DNA of 64,000 nt, taken from positions 3,536-67,535 of the forward strand of contig JAGOBH010000006.1 of the NCBI GenBank assembly GCA_017983495.1, in the 5' to 3' direction. Numbering within the stretch: the first letter of the stretch is position 1; each line of letters opens with the position of its first letter. Positions 1-9,405 of the stretch are shown piece by piece. The position numbers were made by a program, and so were the translations under genes. Source of the DNA: Pyrinomonadaceae bacterium (lineage in GTDB: Bacteria; Acidobacteriota; Blastocatellia; Pyrinomonadales; Pyrinomonadaceae). The notes under the pieces are model-generated. The model was not told where the DNA came from. It did no database searches and saw nothing but the letters and a program-made list of their open reading frames with translations.

Positions 1-1380
1 TCGTCGGCGGTTGCTGTTTTATTGATCGCGGCTAATATTGTTGGGTTCGCTCAGACGGCGGCTAAGGCGTTTGTTTCGGAGCGAAATGTCCGTGCGCAAA
101 TGGGATTTTTGGCGGGTGACGCGTTGCAGGGACGCGGGAGCGGGACGATATTCGAGCGGATCGCCGCGGAATATATCGGTTCGCAGTTCATGCAGTTCGG
201 GCTCGAACCGGCCGGCGAAACTGGTGCCGACGGCAAGCAGACGTATGTGCAGACGGTCGATATATCACGTCAGACATTTGCTGAGGCACCGACGCTGAAG
301 TTTTACGACAAGACGCTCGTGCACGGACAGGAGATGATCATCCTGCGGACGAATACCGCGGCCGCGAGCGGCGGGCTGCATCTGATCGTGGCCGGACAGA
401 CGCCTCGCAGCGGAGCGACGGTCATTTTACGTGCGAAAGAGGGCGAAGATCAGCGTGCGTTGATGCAGTCAGCACAAAAGCTGCAAGCCGCGGGTGCGGC
501 GATAGTCTTGATCGAAGAAACGCCGGCGATCAGGGCGAACTGGGCAAATTTTGCGTCGCGAATGCCTTCGTTTACCACAACGAACGCCAAACCGGCGGTC
601 ATGGCCGTGATCAACAAGGCGACGGCCGATCAGCTGTCGGGCGAAGCCGACGGCCTCGTCATCAGGCTCGGTGGCAAGCTCGAACCGGTCAAGAAACAGC
701 AGACATGGAACGCGATGGGCAAGATCACCGGCTCGGACAAGACGCTCGGGTCCGAGGTCATTCTGCTGACGTCGCATCTCGATCATCTGGGAGTTCGTGA
801 GAACGCGCCGGGCGACGACAAGATCTTTAACGGTGCGGACGACGACGCGTCGGGCTCGGTCGCGGTGCTGGAACTGGCACGCGTCATCGCCGCGGGCAAA
901 AAGCCGAAACGCACGGTGTACTTTGTCTGTTTTGGCAGCGAAGAGGCGGGCGGTTTTGGGGCGAGCTATTTCGTCAACAACATGCCGTTCCCAAAGGACA
1001 AACTGGTCGCCAATCTCGAGTTCGAGATGATCGGCCGGCCGGACGCCAAGGTCAAGGCCGAAGAGCTGTGGCTGACCGGCTACGAGCGTTCAAATCTAGG
1101 GCCGGAGTTGGCGAAACGCGGTGCCAAACTAGTTCAGGACCCGCACCCGACGGAGAATTTCTTTCAGCGTTCGGACAACTACACGCTTGCACGACAGGGC
1201 ATCATCGCGCATACGGTGTCGAGTTTTGGGCTGCACACGGATTATCACAAAGCGAGCGACGAGGCGAAGACGATCGATTTCGTGCACATGACGCGTTCGA
1301 TCAACTCGATGGTCGCTCCCGTGCAATGGCTGATCAATTCGCCGTTCAAGCCGGTGTGGAACGAAGGGATGAAGCCGTAG
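1..1380 (+). CDS. M28-family metallopeptidase (5' end cut by window)
   Basis: The frame is open from base 1, so the true start lies upstream. The first visible residues are hydrophobic (LLIAANIVGFAQ) and look like the end of a signal peptide, so the enzyme is probably exported. The zinc aminopeptidase pattern is visible: TSHLDHLG, then NGADDDASGSVAVLELAR with the bridging Asp, GSEEAGGFGA with the catalytic Glu pair, a later Glu in LEFEMIGRP, and a terminal His in HTDYHKASD. A region before the catalytic core (about residues 100-230) resembles a PA-type inserted domain. It would cleave N-terminal residues from peptides in the periplasm or outside the cell; the substrate is unknown. Confidence 0.88.
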   Translation, partial: SSAVAVLLIAANIVGFAQTAAKAFVSERNVRAQMGFLAGDALQGRGSGTIFERIAAEYIGSQFMQFGLEPAGETGADGKQTYVQTVDISRQTFAEAPTLKFYDKTLVHGQEMIILRTNTAAASGGLHLIVAGQTPRSGATVILRAKEGEDQRALMQSAQKLQAAGAAIVLIEETPAIRANWANFASRMPSFTTTNAKPAVMAVINKATADQLSGEADGLVIRLGGKLEPVKKQQTWNAMGKITGSDKTLGSEVILLTSHLDHLGVRENAPGDDKIFNGADDDASGSVAVLELARVIAAGKKPKRTVYFVCFGSEEAGGFGASYFVNNMPFPKDKLVANLEFEMIGRPDAKVKAEELWLTGYERSNLGPELAKRGAKLVQDPHPTENFFQRSDNYTLARQGIIAHTVSSFGLHTDYHKASDEAKTIDFVHMTRSINSMVAPVQWLINSPFKPVWNEGMKP

Positions 1381-1442
1381 GGACCGCAAAAACCAGGTTT
1401 CCCGCAAAGCCGCAAAGAAGCAAAGGAAGAAATAAGAGCATT

Positions 1443-1517
1443 GCCCGCGAAATACGCCAAAAGACGCGAAAAAGTGGACGGTCGTCATTTCGCGTTCTTT
1501 TCGCGCGTTTAGCGGGC
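1443..1517. repeat. Long imperfect inverted repeat, possible terminator
   Basis: The left arm (1443-1471) and right arm (1488-1517) are near-complementary over about 29 bases and flank a 16-base spacer. The arms carry gcccgc at the outer ends and acgcgaaa at the inner ends. Just before it, 1395-1430 holds a short cgcaaag/gcaaag-type repetition. It lies between two convergent genes and could end transcription from both, or be a dispersed extragenic repeat. Confidence 0.5.
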
Positions 1518-1524
1518 AAAATTC

Positions 1525-1926
1525 TTACCGGGCGAAGCGATGGCCGAGCAGCGACACCGGAATGTAGATCGCCAGTGCAGCGGCCAGGAACCAGATGGGC
1601 TGGCCGGGCAGCATCATGAAATTTGCGATGCCGCCGAGCGTCAGCAGAGCTCCGACGATGATCGGAAGCGTCATACCTTTACTTACCTGACGGCTCATTT
1701 TTGTCACGATAAATCCACCGATAAACGACGCCAGGGCGTAGCCGAAAAGGATGACGCCGTACGCGACCGCCGGAGCGTTTTCCATATATTGGCGCAGCTT
1801 TGCCGGATCTGAGGTGATGTCAGCGGTCGGCGGCTTCATGTTGTACCAATTGATCATCTCGACGATCATCATTGCACCCATCGCGGCGATCATCGCTACG
1901 ATCACGGCCAGTATTTTGCGTCCCAT
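1525..1926 (-). CDS. Small four-helix membrane protein of unknown function
   Basis: The 133-residue product has about four hydrophobic segments: residues 5-25 (ILAVIVAMIAAMGAMMIVEM), 53-74, 84-105 and 110-126. A loop of about 25 residues between helices 1 and 2 is hydrophilic. The start is well supported by a perfect AGGAGG a few bases upstream. I do not recognise the family; it resembles generic small inner-membrane proteins. It converges on the M28 peptidase gene and is not obviously part of an operon. Confidence 0.7.
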   Translation of the reverse strand: MGRKILAVIVAMIAAMGAMMIVEMINWYNMKPPTADITSDPAKLRQYMENAPAVAYGVILFGYALASFIGGFIVTKMSRQVSKGMTLPIIVGALLTLGGIANFMMLPGQPIWFLAAALAIYIPVSLLGHRFAR

Positions 1927-2047
1927 ATTGTTCCTCCTGTGGTCGTACTAATTGCTCGATTTATATACCCGTTAGCTTTGCGAGTCAAGCAAGGGTGCGG
2001 AGCCCGGGCGATTGCAATTTGCGGCGGTTCGGCCGAAACTTGAGGTT

Positions 2048-2347
2048 ATGGTTACATACGAGATCACCGCCATGGTTCAGCCCGATCTGATCGAGAGCTA
2101 CGAAAATTACATGATCGACCGGCATATCCCGGACCTGATGGCGACCGGATATTTTGCGTCTGCCACATTTTCACGAAACTCCGGCCGCTATCGCATCCGT
2201 TATGAGGCAAACGACCTCGAATCTTTGGGCAAGTACCTCAAGGAACACGCCGGGCGTTTGCGAGAGGATTTTGCACAACACTTTCCGACCGGGATCGAGC
2301 TCAAACGTGACACTTGGGATGTCGTCACAGCGTTTTTTTCCGAGTGA
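2048..2347 (+). CDS. DUF4286-like small protein
   Basis: The 99-residue product begins MVTYEITAMVQPDLIESYENY and contains IDRHIPDLMATGYFASATF followed by a conserved-looking YRIRYEA segment. This is typical of the DUF4286 family, alpha/beta proteins distantly like dimeric ferredoxin-fold enzymes, with no known role. The start at 2048 is preferred over the longer open frame because the family normally starts here and GAGG lies just upstream. It sits 17 bases before tsaD and is probably cotranscribed with it. Confidence 0.72.
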   Translation: MVTYEITAMVQPDLIESYENYMIDRHIPDLMATGYFASATFSRNSGRYRIRYEANDLESLGKYLKEHAGRLREDFAQHFPTGIELKRDTWDVVTAFFSE

Positions 2348-2364
2348 ACTGATATTCTATTTAG

Positions 2365-3441
2365 ATGCTGGTTTTAGGGATCGAAAGCTCATGCGACGAG
2401 ACCGCGGCGGCCGTGGTGCGCGACGGCTGCGAGATATTGTCGTCGGTCATCGCATCGCAGATCGAGATGCATAAGCCGTGGGGCGGCGTCGTCCCCGAAC
2501 TTGCCTCGCGCGAGCATTTGGCCAAGATCGGCCCGATCGTGAGCCAGGCCATCGCGGACGCATCGGTTACGCTGGCCGATATAGACGCCGTTGCGGTGAC
2601 GCAGGGGCCGGGGCTGATCGGTTCGCTGCTCGTCGGCGTCTGTTATGGAAAATCGCTTGCGTACGGCCTCGATAAACCGCTGGTCGGCGTTAATCACATC
2701 GAGGGGCACGTTTATTCGGTCGTATTTGAAAATCCGCCGATCGAATATCCCGCGTTGGCACTGATCGTGTCGGGCGGACACACCAATATATTCCACGTGC
2801 CGTCCGAGGGGCAGTACAAGGTCGTGTCGCGGACGCGTGACGATGCGGCGGGCGAGGCATTTGATAAGGTCGCGAAAATGCTCGGGCTCGGCTATCCCGG
2901 CGGTCCGGTGATCGAAAAGCTCGCAAAGAGCGGCGATCCGGGCAAGGTCAAATTTTCGCTCGCGAAGATATCAGACGGCCGGCCGGACCTCAGTTTTAGC
3001 GGGCTCAAGACCGCTGTTGCCAAATACATGCGGGAAAACGGCGTCGAGCCGCAGCAGCCGGACACCGAACCGCGGCAGGAGATAATGGACCTTGCGGCAA
3101 GCTTTCAATCGACGGTCGTCCGGTCGCTGGTCGGCACGATGGAAAAGATCGCCGTCGAACTGCAGCCGCGGACGCTGATCGTAGCGGGCGGCGTCGCATG
3201 CAACCAGTCATTGCGTTCTGCGGCTGAAGTGTCCGCAGCACGGCTCGGTATTCCGGTTTACTTTCCGTCAAAGCACCTTTCGACCGACAACGCGGCAATG
3301 ATCGCCGCGGCGGGATACGCCCATCTGAGCAACGGCGAAAGGGCGGGCAACGATATGACTGCCGACGTCACGATGCGGCTGCAGAACCTTGAAAATGAGG
3401 ATGCCGAACTGCGTCGGCGAAAGGTCAAGTACCGTTTATAA
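2365..3441 (+). CDS. tsaD: tRNA N6-threonylcarbamoyladenosine transferase TsaD
   Basis: TsaD transfers the threonylcarbamoyl group from threonylcarbamoyl-AMP to A37 of ANN-decoding tRNAs, working with TsaB and TsaE, neither of which is in view. The 358-residue length is usual. Diagnostic motifs are present: [18 protein letters not shown] at the N-terminus, the metal-binding His pair in [46 protein letters not shown] sequence, and [10 protein letters not shown] near the C-terminus with the [10 protein letters not shown] ending. Cytoplasmic and expected to be essential. Confidence 0.97.
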   Translation: MLVLGIESSCDETAAAVVRDGCEILSSVIASQIEMHKPWGGVVPELASREHLAKIGPIVSQAIADASVTLADIDAVAVTQGPGLIGSLLVGVCYGKSLAYGLDKPLVGVNHIEGHVYSVVFENPPIEYPALALIVSGGHTNIFHVPSEGQYKVVSRTRDDAAGEAFDKVAKMLGLGYPGGPVIEKLAKSGDPGKVKFSLAKISDGRPDLSFSGLKTAVAKYMRENGVEPQQPDTEPRQEIMDLAASFQSTVVRSLVGTMEKIAVELQPRTLIVAGGVACNQSLRSAAEVSAARLGIPVYFPSKHLSTDNAAMIAAAGYAHLSNGERAGNDMTADVTMRLQNLENEDAELRRRKVKYRL

Positions 3442-3608
3442 ACCTCTTGCAATTGTGCGTTGCGAATCGGTAAAATTGAAACAGATAGAAATTCCGTTTC
3501 GACCCTCCTCCAGAGTAAATGGATCGACGTACGTTCCCTACGTTCGTTCGGCCGGAGATCGATGATAGGCGTCTAAGTTAGTCGCAGCTAAAAGTAGAGT
3601 TCATGACG

Positions 3609-3637
3609 GGGCGATCGCGGTGAGCGGTGCGTCGCCC
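3609..3637 (+). other. Leader hairpin before the sugar-dehydrogenase gene
   Basis: GGGCGA (3609-3614) pairs with TCGCCC (3632-3637) around a 17-base loop. The hairpin ends 13 bases before the GGAG Shine-Dalgarno (3651-3654), so it sits in the probable 5' untranslated region. No known riboswitch consensus was recognised. Confidence 0.35.
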
Positions 3638-3659
3638 GAAAGCACACTTGGGAGAAATA

Positions 3660-5693
3660 ATGAAAAAACCTGTAATTCTGGTAATGATCTTATTGGCGGT
3701 CATGGCGACCGCTTTATCTATATTTGGGCAGGGCGTCCCGGCACCGTATACGGCGCGTCTGCAGCCATTTTTGCAGGGAATGAGCCGTCCGATCCTGCTT
3801 CGCGGAGCAAAAGACGGTTCGAAACGTATTTTTATCGTCCAACAGGGCGGAATTATCAAGGTGCTTCAGCCCGGGGCGATGACGCCGACGGATTTTATCA
3901 ACCTTAGTTCCAAGATAGTCATTCCCGGGTCGACCGGTGACGAACGTGGGCTGCTCGGACTCGCGTTTCACCCGGACTTTGTTAATAACGGTAAGTTCTA
4001 TGTGAATTACACACGGGTTGGCGACGGAGCCAACACCGTTGCTGAATACAGGACGACAACCGGTACTGGAAACTCTAATACCGGTGATATCGCCACCGAA
4101 CGGATATTGTTCTCGGTTCCAGATCCGTTCTCCAATCACAACGGCGGAATGGTCGAATTCGGAGCGGACGGCTTTCTTTACATTGGTATGGGCGACGGCG
4201 GTTCGGCAAACGACCCGGGTGCGAGAGCGCAAAACCGTGCACAGCTTCTGGGCAAGATGCTGAGGATCGATGTCAATATTCCAATCGGTTCCCCGGTACA
4301 GTATCTGATCCCCGCGAGTAACCCTTTTACCGGAGCAAACACTACCCGATGCGACAGCGGCAGCACTACGGCGGGGAACACGTGTCAGGAGATATGGACG
4401 ATCGGAATGCGAAATCCGTGGCGTTGGTCATTTGACCGTACGACTGGAGCCCTGTGGGTGGCGGATGTCGGGCAGGGTTCGGTCGAAGAGGTCGATGTGA
4501 TCACGGGCGGCGGCGGCAATTACGGCTGGCGTGTATACGAGGGGACGACCTGTACCAATCTCGATCCCTCGCTGTGCATACCGGGAAATTTCATAATGCC
4601 TCTGTTTGTCTACGGCCACACGGGCGGCCGTTGTTCGATCACCGGCGGTTACGTCTATCGCGGTACGCAAAAGAGCTTACCTAACGGAGCATTTACGTTT
4701 GGCGATTATTGTACGGGCGAAGTGCTTATGTACAACAACAATTCGCAGATATTGCTGCAGGATACGCCGCGGAGCCTCGTTTCATTTGGCGAGGATGATG
4801 ACGGCGAGATCTACGCTCTCTTTAACAACGGACGGATCGATAAGATCAGTCGTGCCAAGGCGTCGGCAGACGTTGACGGCGATCTCAAGACGGACTTCTC
4901 GGTCTTTCGCGGGTCAGAAGGGAAGTTTTATGCGTTCAATTCGTCAAACAGCACGGTTCGTCAGCAGTCGTTCGGTGTAGCCGGCGACATCCCGGCACCT
5001 GAGGATTATGACGGTGACAATATCTCGGACATCGGTGTGTTTCGTCCGTCAAACGGCACGTGGTATTACTTCGCAAGTACGACCAACACGATCGGTGGGC
5101 TGCAGTTCGGGCTCGCGGGCGATATTCCGGCAGCAGGTGACTACGACGGCGATGCGAAGTCCGACTTTACGGTCTACCGGCCGTCGACTGGCGTTTGGTA
5201 CACGTTTCGGTCTTCGGACCTTGGATATTCGATACAGGGATTTGGCCTCAACGGCGATATCCCGACCGCAGGCGATTATGACGGCGACGGAAAATACGAC
5301 ATTGCGGTGTTTCGCCCGTCAAATGGCGTTTGGTATCGGCTGAACAGCATGAACGGAGCGTTTTACGCGGCAAACTTCGGCCTCAACGGCGATGTCCCGA
5401 CTCCCGGTGATTTTGATGGTGACGGACGCCTCGACATTTCGGTCTTCAGGCCGTCGACTAGTGTCTGGTATTACCTGCGAAGTTCGACCGGGGTTTTCCA
5501 GGCGACCCAATGGGGCATATCGAGCGACACGCCGGTTGTGGGTGATTACGACGGCGATGGCATTGAGGACCTTGCGGTGTTCAGGCCGTCGACTGGAACG
5601 TGGTATGTGCTGAGAAGCTCAAACGGGACGTTGCTGGCAGCCCAGTTCGGATCTGCCGGTGACGAACCGGCGCCCCGTTACGACGTACCGTAA
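3660..5693 (+). CDS. Secreted glucose/sorbosone dehydrogenase-like protein with FG-GAP-like repeats
   Basis: The 677-residue protein starts at the ATG after GGAG (MKKPVILVMILLAVMATALS), giving a clear signal peptide. Residues about 30-400 form a PQQ-dependent sugar dehydrogenase-type six-bladed propeller: ERGLLGLAFHPDF, FSNHNGGMVEFGADGFLYIGMGDG, IWTIGMRNPWRWSFD, VADVGQGSVEEVD and GNYGWRVYEG are typical. From about residue 405 follow six copies of a roughly 46-residue repeat with the core GDYDGDGxxDxxVFRPSxGxWY, whose Asp-rich loops should bind calcium as in FG-GAP/VCBS repeats. It probably oxidises sugars or polyols outside the cytoplasm; the substrate is unknown. Confidence 0.88.
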   Translation: MKKPVILVMILLAVMATALSIFGQGVPAPYTARLQPFLQGMSRPILLRGAKDGSKRIFIVQQGGIIKVLQPGAMTPTDFINLSSKIVIPGSTGDERGLLGLAFHPDFVNNGKFYVNYTRVGDGANTVAEYRTTTGTGNSNTGDIATERILFSVPDPFSNHNGGMVEFGADGFLYIGMGDGGSANDPGARAQNRAQLLGKMLRIDVNIPIGSPVQYLIPASNPFTGANTTRCDSGSTTAGNTCQEIWTIGMRNPWRWSFDRTTGALWVADVGQGSVEEVDVITGGGGNYGWRVYEGTTCTNLDPSLCIPGNFIMPLFVYGHTGGRCSITGGYVYRGTQKSLPNGAFTFGDYCTGEVLMYNNNSQILLQDTPRSLVSFGEDDDGEIYALFNNGRIDKISRAKASADVDGDLKTDFSVFRGSEGKFYAFNSSNSTVRQQSFGVAGDIPAPEDYDGDNISDIGVFRPSNGTWYYFASTTNTIGGLQFGLAGDIPAAGDYDGDAKSDFTVYRPSTGVWYTFRSSDLGYSIQGFGLNGDIPTAGDYDGDGKYDIAVFRPSNGVWYRLNSMNGAFYAANFGLNGDVPTPGDFDGDGRLDISVFRPSTSVWYYLRSSTGVFQATQWGISSDTPVVGDYDGDGIEDLAVFRPSTGTWYVLRSSNGTLLAAQFGSAGDEPAPRYDVP

Positions 5694-5704
5694 ACGGCGT
5701 TCGA

Positions 5705-6433
5705 TCAATACATGACGGCGCGTGCCAGGGTGAAAACGTTCACCTCGGCCGCGCCGCTTTTCTTTAAGGCACGGGCACAATGTGACGTGGTCGCACCTGA
5801 GGTGAAAACATCGTCGACAAGCACGATCTGCTTGCCTGCTATGAGCTTGGGCCGCGTGACCTCGAACGTATTGCGGACGGTCAGTTCGCGAGCCTTTGCG
5901 TCCATTGCGACTCGATGGATCGGAGAATGGCCGGTGCGGATGAGGCTGTGTGTGTCGAGCGTTGAATCGGCGGCAGACGCGACGATGCGGGCGATGACCT
6001 CGGCCTGATTAAACCCGCGTTCGATCTGACGCTTGCGGGAAAGCGGCACGGGAATGATCAGATCAGCGCCGACAAATCCCGAGCGTTTGAACGCCGCGAT
6101 CAGGATGTCATTAATCCGGCGGCCGATCTTAGGCGTGGATTTGAGGCTGATCACTGATGCTGAGATCGCTTTTTCGTAAATAGCTGCGGCGACGGCATGT
6201 TGATAGTGGTGGTCATCGCACTTGTGGCATCGAACCGCGACCGGAGCCTTCTTATCGCCAAAAAATGCCCCGCATTTCTCGCAGAGCATCTGTGTGCCGT
6301 CCAAAATGCGTGTTTCGGCCCAGCATTGCGAACAAGCTGCGCCGTCGTCTGAACTCTCGATATGACGAGAGCAGACGCGACACGCTTTAGGATAGATCAG
6401 GGAAAGGACAGAATCTCGGAGAACCGTGAGCAT
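5705..6433 (-). CDS. comF: ComF-family phosphoribosyltransferase-like protein
   Basis: The 242-residue protein has an N-terminal zinc-ribbon region with Cys pairs (CRVCSRH, CSQC, CEKC, CHKC) followed by a phosphoribosyltransferase fold with the PRPP-loop motif VLVDDVFTSGAT and the family signature RGFNQAEVIA. ComF proteins are linked to natural transformation and DNA uptake; biochemical activity is poorly defined. It is the last gene of the minus-strand operon starting at obgE, 12 bases after the DksA-like gene. Its terminus lies 11 bases from the convergent sugar-dehydrogenase gene. Confidence 0.9.
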   Translation of the reverse strand: MLTVLRDSVLSLIYPKACRVCSRHIESSDDGAACSQCWAETRILDGTQMLCEKCGAFFGDKKAPVAVRCHKCDDHHYQHAVAAAIYEKAISASVISLKSTPKIGRRINDILIAAFKRSGFVGADLIIPVPLSRKRQIERGFNQAEVIARIVASAADSTLDTHSLIRTGHSPIHRVAMDAKARELTVRNTFEVTRPKLIAGKQIVLVDDVFTSGATTSHCARALKKSGAAEVNVFTLARAVMY

Positions 6434-6445
6434 GGTTCGTTCAAC

Positions 6446-6799
6446 TTAGTCTTCGTCAAGCAAGCCCTTTTCGAGCATTTCCTGACAATCGAGGCAGTAG
6501 CGTGCCCACGGGATCGCCGCGAGACGCTTTGGATTGATATCCTTTTCGCAATTTTGACACAATCCGTACTCGTCATCGTCAATGCGGATCAATGCCTGGT
6601 CGATAAGAGCCAATTGCTTGCTCTCATTCTCGGAAACCGCCAGCTGCACGTTCTTGGAATAATTGCGCACGGCCAGATCGACCGGGTCAGGGGTTTCTGC
6701 ATCGTCGATCGAAAGGTCGTTGCCTTTCAATTTTTCGACCAATAACGCCCGCTCCGCGAGCAGACTTTCTTTGATTTCTTTCAGATTCAATTTACTCAT
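6446..6799 (-). CDS. TraR/DksA-family zinc-finger regulator
   Basis: The 117-residue protein has an N-terminal coiled-coil-like helix (residues 1-85, with an acidic SIDDAETPDP tip region) and a C-terminal four-Cys zinc finger, CQNC then CLDC 17 residues on. DksA-type proteins insert the coiled coil into the RNA polymerase secondary channel and tune initiation, often with ppGpp. The tip differs from the classical DADDA-type acidic pair, so it may be a TraR-like relative rather than true DksA. It overlaps rlmH by 4 bases, indicating translational coupling. Confidence 0.87.
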   Translation of the reverse strand: MSKLNLKEIKESLLAERALLVEKLKGNDLSIDDAETPDPVDLAVRNYSKNVQLAVSENESKQLALIDQALIRIDDDEYGLCQNCEKDINPKRLAAIPWARYCLDCQEMLEKGLLDED

Positions 6800-7248
6800 T
6801 TCTGATATGGAAAACCCTTGATGATAGTGAACGCCCGATATAATTGTTCAAGCATTAACACCCGAGCCATCTCGTGCGTAAATGTCAGAATCGACAACGA
6901 TAGCACGATATCGGCCTTTTGGGCAACATCAGCGGAAACGCCATCCGCACCGCCGATGATAAACGTGACCTCTTTGAAGCCGCGATTTTGCCAATTGTCG
7001 ACCGTTTGCGACAGTTGATGAGACGACATACTCTTGCCGGCAACATCGAGCAGACAGATAAAGGGTGTTTGATTCAGTTTGTCGAGGATTAGTTTGCCTT
7101 CAACTTCTTTTCCTTCGTGCGGCGCTGCGTCCCGCAATTCGACGATCTCACAGCGGACAAAATGTGAAAGACGCTGCAGATATTCGTCCTGCAACGCCCT
7201 CCAGTTTTTATCCTTGGTCTTGCCGACCCAAATGAAGCGAAATTTCAT
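6796..7248 (-). CDS. rlmH: 23S rRNA pseudouridine-1915 N3-methyltransferase RlmH
   Basis: RlmH methylates pseudouridine 1915 of 23S rRNA using S-adenosylmethionine. The 150-residue length is standard for this small SPOUT methyltransferase. The C-terminal knot region is clear: VTFIIGGADGVS, LSLSILTFTHEMARVLMLEQLYRAFTI and the ending KGFPYQK, where the family usually ends HPYHK or PYHR-like. It lies in the obgE operon between rsfS (21 bases upstream) and the DksA-like gene (4-base overlap), a common bacterial neighbourhood. Confidence 0.95.
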   Translation of the reverse strand: MKFRFIWVGKTKDKNWRALQDEYLQRLSHFVRCEIVELRDAAPHEGKEVEGKLILDKLNQTPFICLLDVAGKSMSSHQLSQTVDNWQNRGFKEVTFIIGGADGVSADVAQKADIVLSLSILTFTHEMARVLMLEQLYRAFTIIKGFPYQK

Positions 7249-7269
7249 CTACAAACCTGTCCTCGCAGA

Positions 7270-7698
7270 TCAAAGGTCAGCCGGCATCTCGACGCGGCGT
7301 GCGTCACGCCAAAGGCGAGCGAGATCGTAGAATTCACGCGATTCGGTGTTAAAGATGTGAACTACGAAATCGCCGTAATCGAGCAGCACCCAGTCGGCGG
7401 TCGAATAGCCCTCGATGCGCACCGGACGCGAACCAAGTTGCTTCTTCAACTGCTCATTGATCTCATCGGCGATGGCCTGAACCTGCCGCTGGTTGGTGCC
7501 GCTGGCAATGATGAAGAACTCGGTAAAGCTGGCGATGTCACGAAGGTCGAGGCCGACAATGTCGATACCTTTTTTTTCGCTGACACATCGGATCGCAAGC
7601 TGTAATTCCGGGTCGAGGTCTTTGAACGGCGTCGGCGTCGCCGAAATTTCTATCTGTATCGCTTCACGCTGAAGCGATTTTTCCTGTGTTTCTTCCAT
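7270..7698 (-). CDS. rsfS: Ribosomal silencing factor RsfS
   Basis: RsfS binds ribosomal protein uL14 and blocks subunit joining under nutrient limitation. Family motifs are present: KKGIDIVGLDLR, FTEFFIIASGTNQRQVQAIADEI, and GYSTADWVLLDYGDFVVHIF followed by REFYDLARLW. At 142 residues it carries about 25 extra N-terminal residues compared with minimal members. Its start codon shares one base with the nadD stop (TAATG), so the two are translationally coupled. Confidence 0.95.
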   Translation of the reverse strand: MEETQEKSLQREAIQIEISATPTPFKDLDPELQLAIRCVSEKKGIDIVGLDLRDIASFTEFFIIASGTNQRQVQAIADEINEQLKKQLGSRPVRIEGYSTADWVLLDYGDFVVHIFNTESREFYDLARLWRDARRVEMPADL

Positions 7699-8348
7699 TA
7701 GCTATAAATCTGATATTTTTCGATGTGTTTTGCAACCTCAGTTGTCACATCGTCTTGCCACGACGCGTCATTCAATCTGATCCGGCTGCGAATGTCGGTA
7801 GCCGATATATCGATGTTGACGGCGTCTGTAATGTAAATGTGCCGCTTGTCGGCATCGTTACTTATTTGCGGCAGAATGCCGCCGCGAAGGTCGACGACTC
7901 GCTCGCGAATCGCGTCTGTCACGTGATCAAAGCCGATCTCCGAGCCTGGACGTGTGACGACGATGTGGTCTGACATCATCAAAACCTGTTCCCATTCTCG
8001 CCAGGTTGCGATATCCATCCATGAATCCGCACCCATGACAAAAAAGATGCGTGTATTGCTGAGTCGGCTATTCAGGGTAGCGAGCGTTTCCACCGTGTAA
8101 GGCCGATCAGGTGCCTCGATCTCCATTTTAGAAACGACAACGTTGGACTTATTGTTGGTCGCGAGGCAGAGCATCGCAAAGCGGTCATGGGCGGATGTGG
8201 GCCGCTGACGCATCTTATGCGGGGCATGAAACGCCGGCAAATAGACAAACTCATCAAGCGAAAACTGTTCGATCAGCGCGTCCGAGATCGCCAAATGGCC
8301 GCGATGTACCGGATCGAATGAGCCGCCATAAAATGCAATTCGTTTCAT
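7698..8348 (-). CDS. nadD: Nicotinate-nucleotide adenylyltransferase NadD
   Basis: NadD joins nicotinate mononucleotide and ATP to form deamido-NAD in NAD synthesis. The 216-residue protein starts MKRIAFYGGSFDPVHRGHLAI with the nucleotidyltransferase GxFDPxHxGH motif. Later FFVMGADSWMDIATWREWE and the C-terminal ISATDIRSRI (the family ISSTxIR motif) complete the signature. It is followed by rsfS with a one-base overlap and preceded by obgE at 16 bases. Confidence 0.96.
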   Translation of the reverse strand: MKRIAFYGGSFDPVHRGHLAISDALIEQFSLDEFVYLPAFHAPHKMRQRPTSAHDRFAMLCLATNNKSNVVVSKMEIEAPDRPYTVETLATLNSRLSNTRIFFVMGADSWMDIATWREWEQVLMMSDHIVVTRPGSEIGFDHVTDAIRERVVDLRGGILPQISNDADKRHIYITDAVNIDISATDIRSRIRLNDASWQDDVTTEVAKHIEKYQIYS

Positions 8349-8364
8349 CTACAGTAGAGAAAGA

Positions 8365-9405
8365 TCAACCGATAGCGGCTCTTTCCTTTGCCTCTTTTTC
8401 TTCAAGAGCGTGGTTCGTCAGCTCAACCGCTACCGCGTTGACCAGATCCTTGACGCCTTCATTCGTCACCGACGAAATGGTGAAGAATGCTTTTTTATCC
8501 TTCTTGGCCCGTTTTCGCAGTTTTTCCAGTCGTTCGGGTTCGTCTAACGCGTCGATCTTGGTCGCGACGACGATCTGCGGACGCGCACCGAGATTGGCGT
8601 CGTATTTCGAAAGTTCACGATTGATGATCTCGTAATCGCTGACCGGGTCGCGGCCCGAGAGCGACGATACATCGACGAGATGCAGGATAATTTTAGTCCG
8701 CTCGACGTGACGCAAAAAGCGATGGCCGAGGCCCGCTCCGTCCGAAGCACCTTCGATCAAGCCAGGGATATCGGCGACGACGAATGTTCTAAAATCGCCC
8801 ATATCGACAACTCCGAGATTAGGCTCGAGCGTCGTAAAAGGATAATCGGCGATCTTTGGCTTGGCGGCGGAGATGACCGAGATCAGGGTCGATTTGCCCG
8901 CATTGGGGAACCCGACCAGGCCGACGTCGGCGATCAGCTTGAGCTCAAGCTGCAATTCCTTTTCGCCGCCAGGACGGCCCATGTAATGAAATTTTGGAGC
9001 ACGCCGCGTCGGGGTCGCAAAATGAGCATTGCCCCAACCGCCTTTACCGCCCTTGGCAGCAAGATACCGCTGGCCGGGTTCTGTAAAATCAAAAAGCAGT
9101 TCGTTGTTCTCGGCGTCAAAGACCTGTGTGCCGACCGGAACACCGACGACATGGTCTTCGCCATCCTTGCCGTATCGGTTCGAGCCCTCACCATGACGTC
9201 CGCGTTCAGCCTTGTGTTCAGGGTTGTAGCGGAGGTGAAGCAGCGTGTTCAATCCCTCGGTCGCCTCGAGATAGACACTGCCGCCGACACCGCCATCGCC
9301 ACCCGACGGGCCTCCTCGCGGAACAAACTTTTCGCGCCGAAACGCGGTGACGCCATTGCCGCCGTCACCGGCCTTGATCCTTATTTTTACGCGGTCCAGA
9401 AACAT
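8365..9405 (-). CDS. obgE: Ribosome-associated GTPase Obg
   Basis: Obg is an essential GTPase for late 50S assembly and growth control. The 346-residue protein has the Gly-rich N-terminal OBG fold (residues 1-158, many GGxGG turns), then a G domain with Walker [11 protein letters not shown], switch sequence [27 protein letters not shown] and the specificity motif ATKID. It lacks the extra C-terminal OCT domain of some Gram-positive members. It starts the minus-strand operon obgE-nadD-rsfS-rlmH-dksA-like-comF, with GGGTAA upstream of the ATG. Confidence 0.96.
   Translation of the reverse strand: MFLDRVKIRIKAGDGGNGVTAFRREKFVPRGGPSGGDGGVGGSVYLEATEGLNTLLHLRYNPEHKAERGRHGEGSNRYGKDGEDHVVGVPVGTQVFDAENNELLFDFTEPGQRYLAAKGGKGGWGNAHFATPTRRAPKFHYMGRPGGEKELQLELKLIADVGLVGFPNAGKSTLISVISAAKPKIADYPFTTLEPNLGVVDMGDFRTFVVADIPGLIEGASDGAGLGHRFLRHVERTKIILHLVDVSSLSGRDPVSDYEIINRELSKYDANLGARPQIVVATKIDALDEPERLEKLRKRAKKDKKAFFTISSVTNEGVKDLVNAVAVELTNHALEEKEAKERAAIG

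Noticed and set aside
4860..5690. CRISPR-like or tandem DNA repeat array
   Set aside because: The periodicity is about 140 bases and in frame; it comes from repeated protein units, not from short direct repeats with spacers.
6446..6799. Housekeeping dksA
   Set aside because: The acidic tip differs from classical DksA, so only the TraR/DksA family is claimed.
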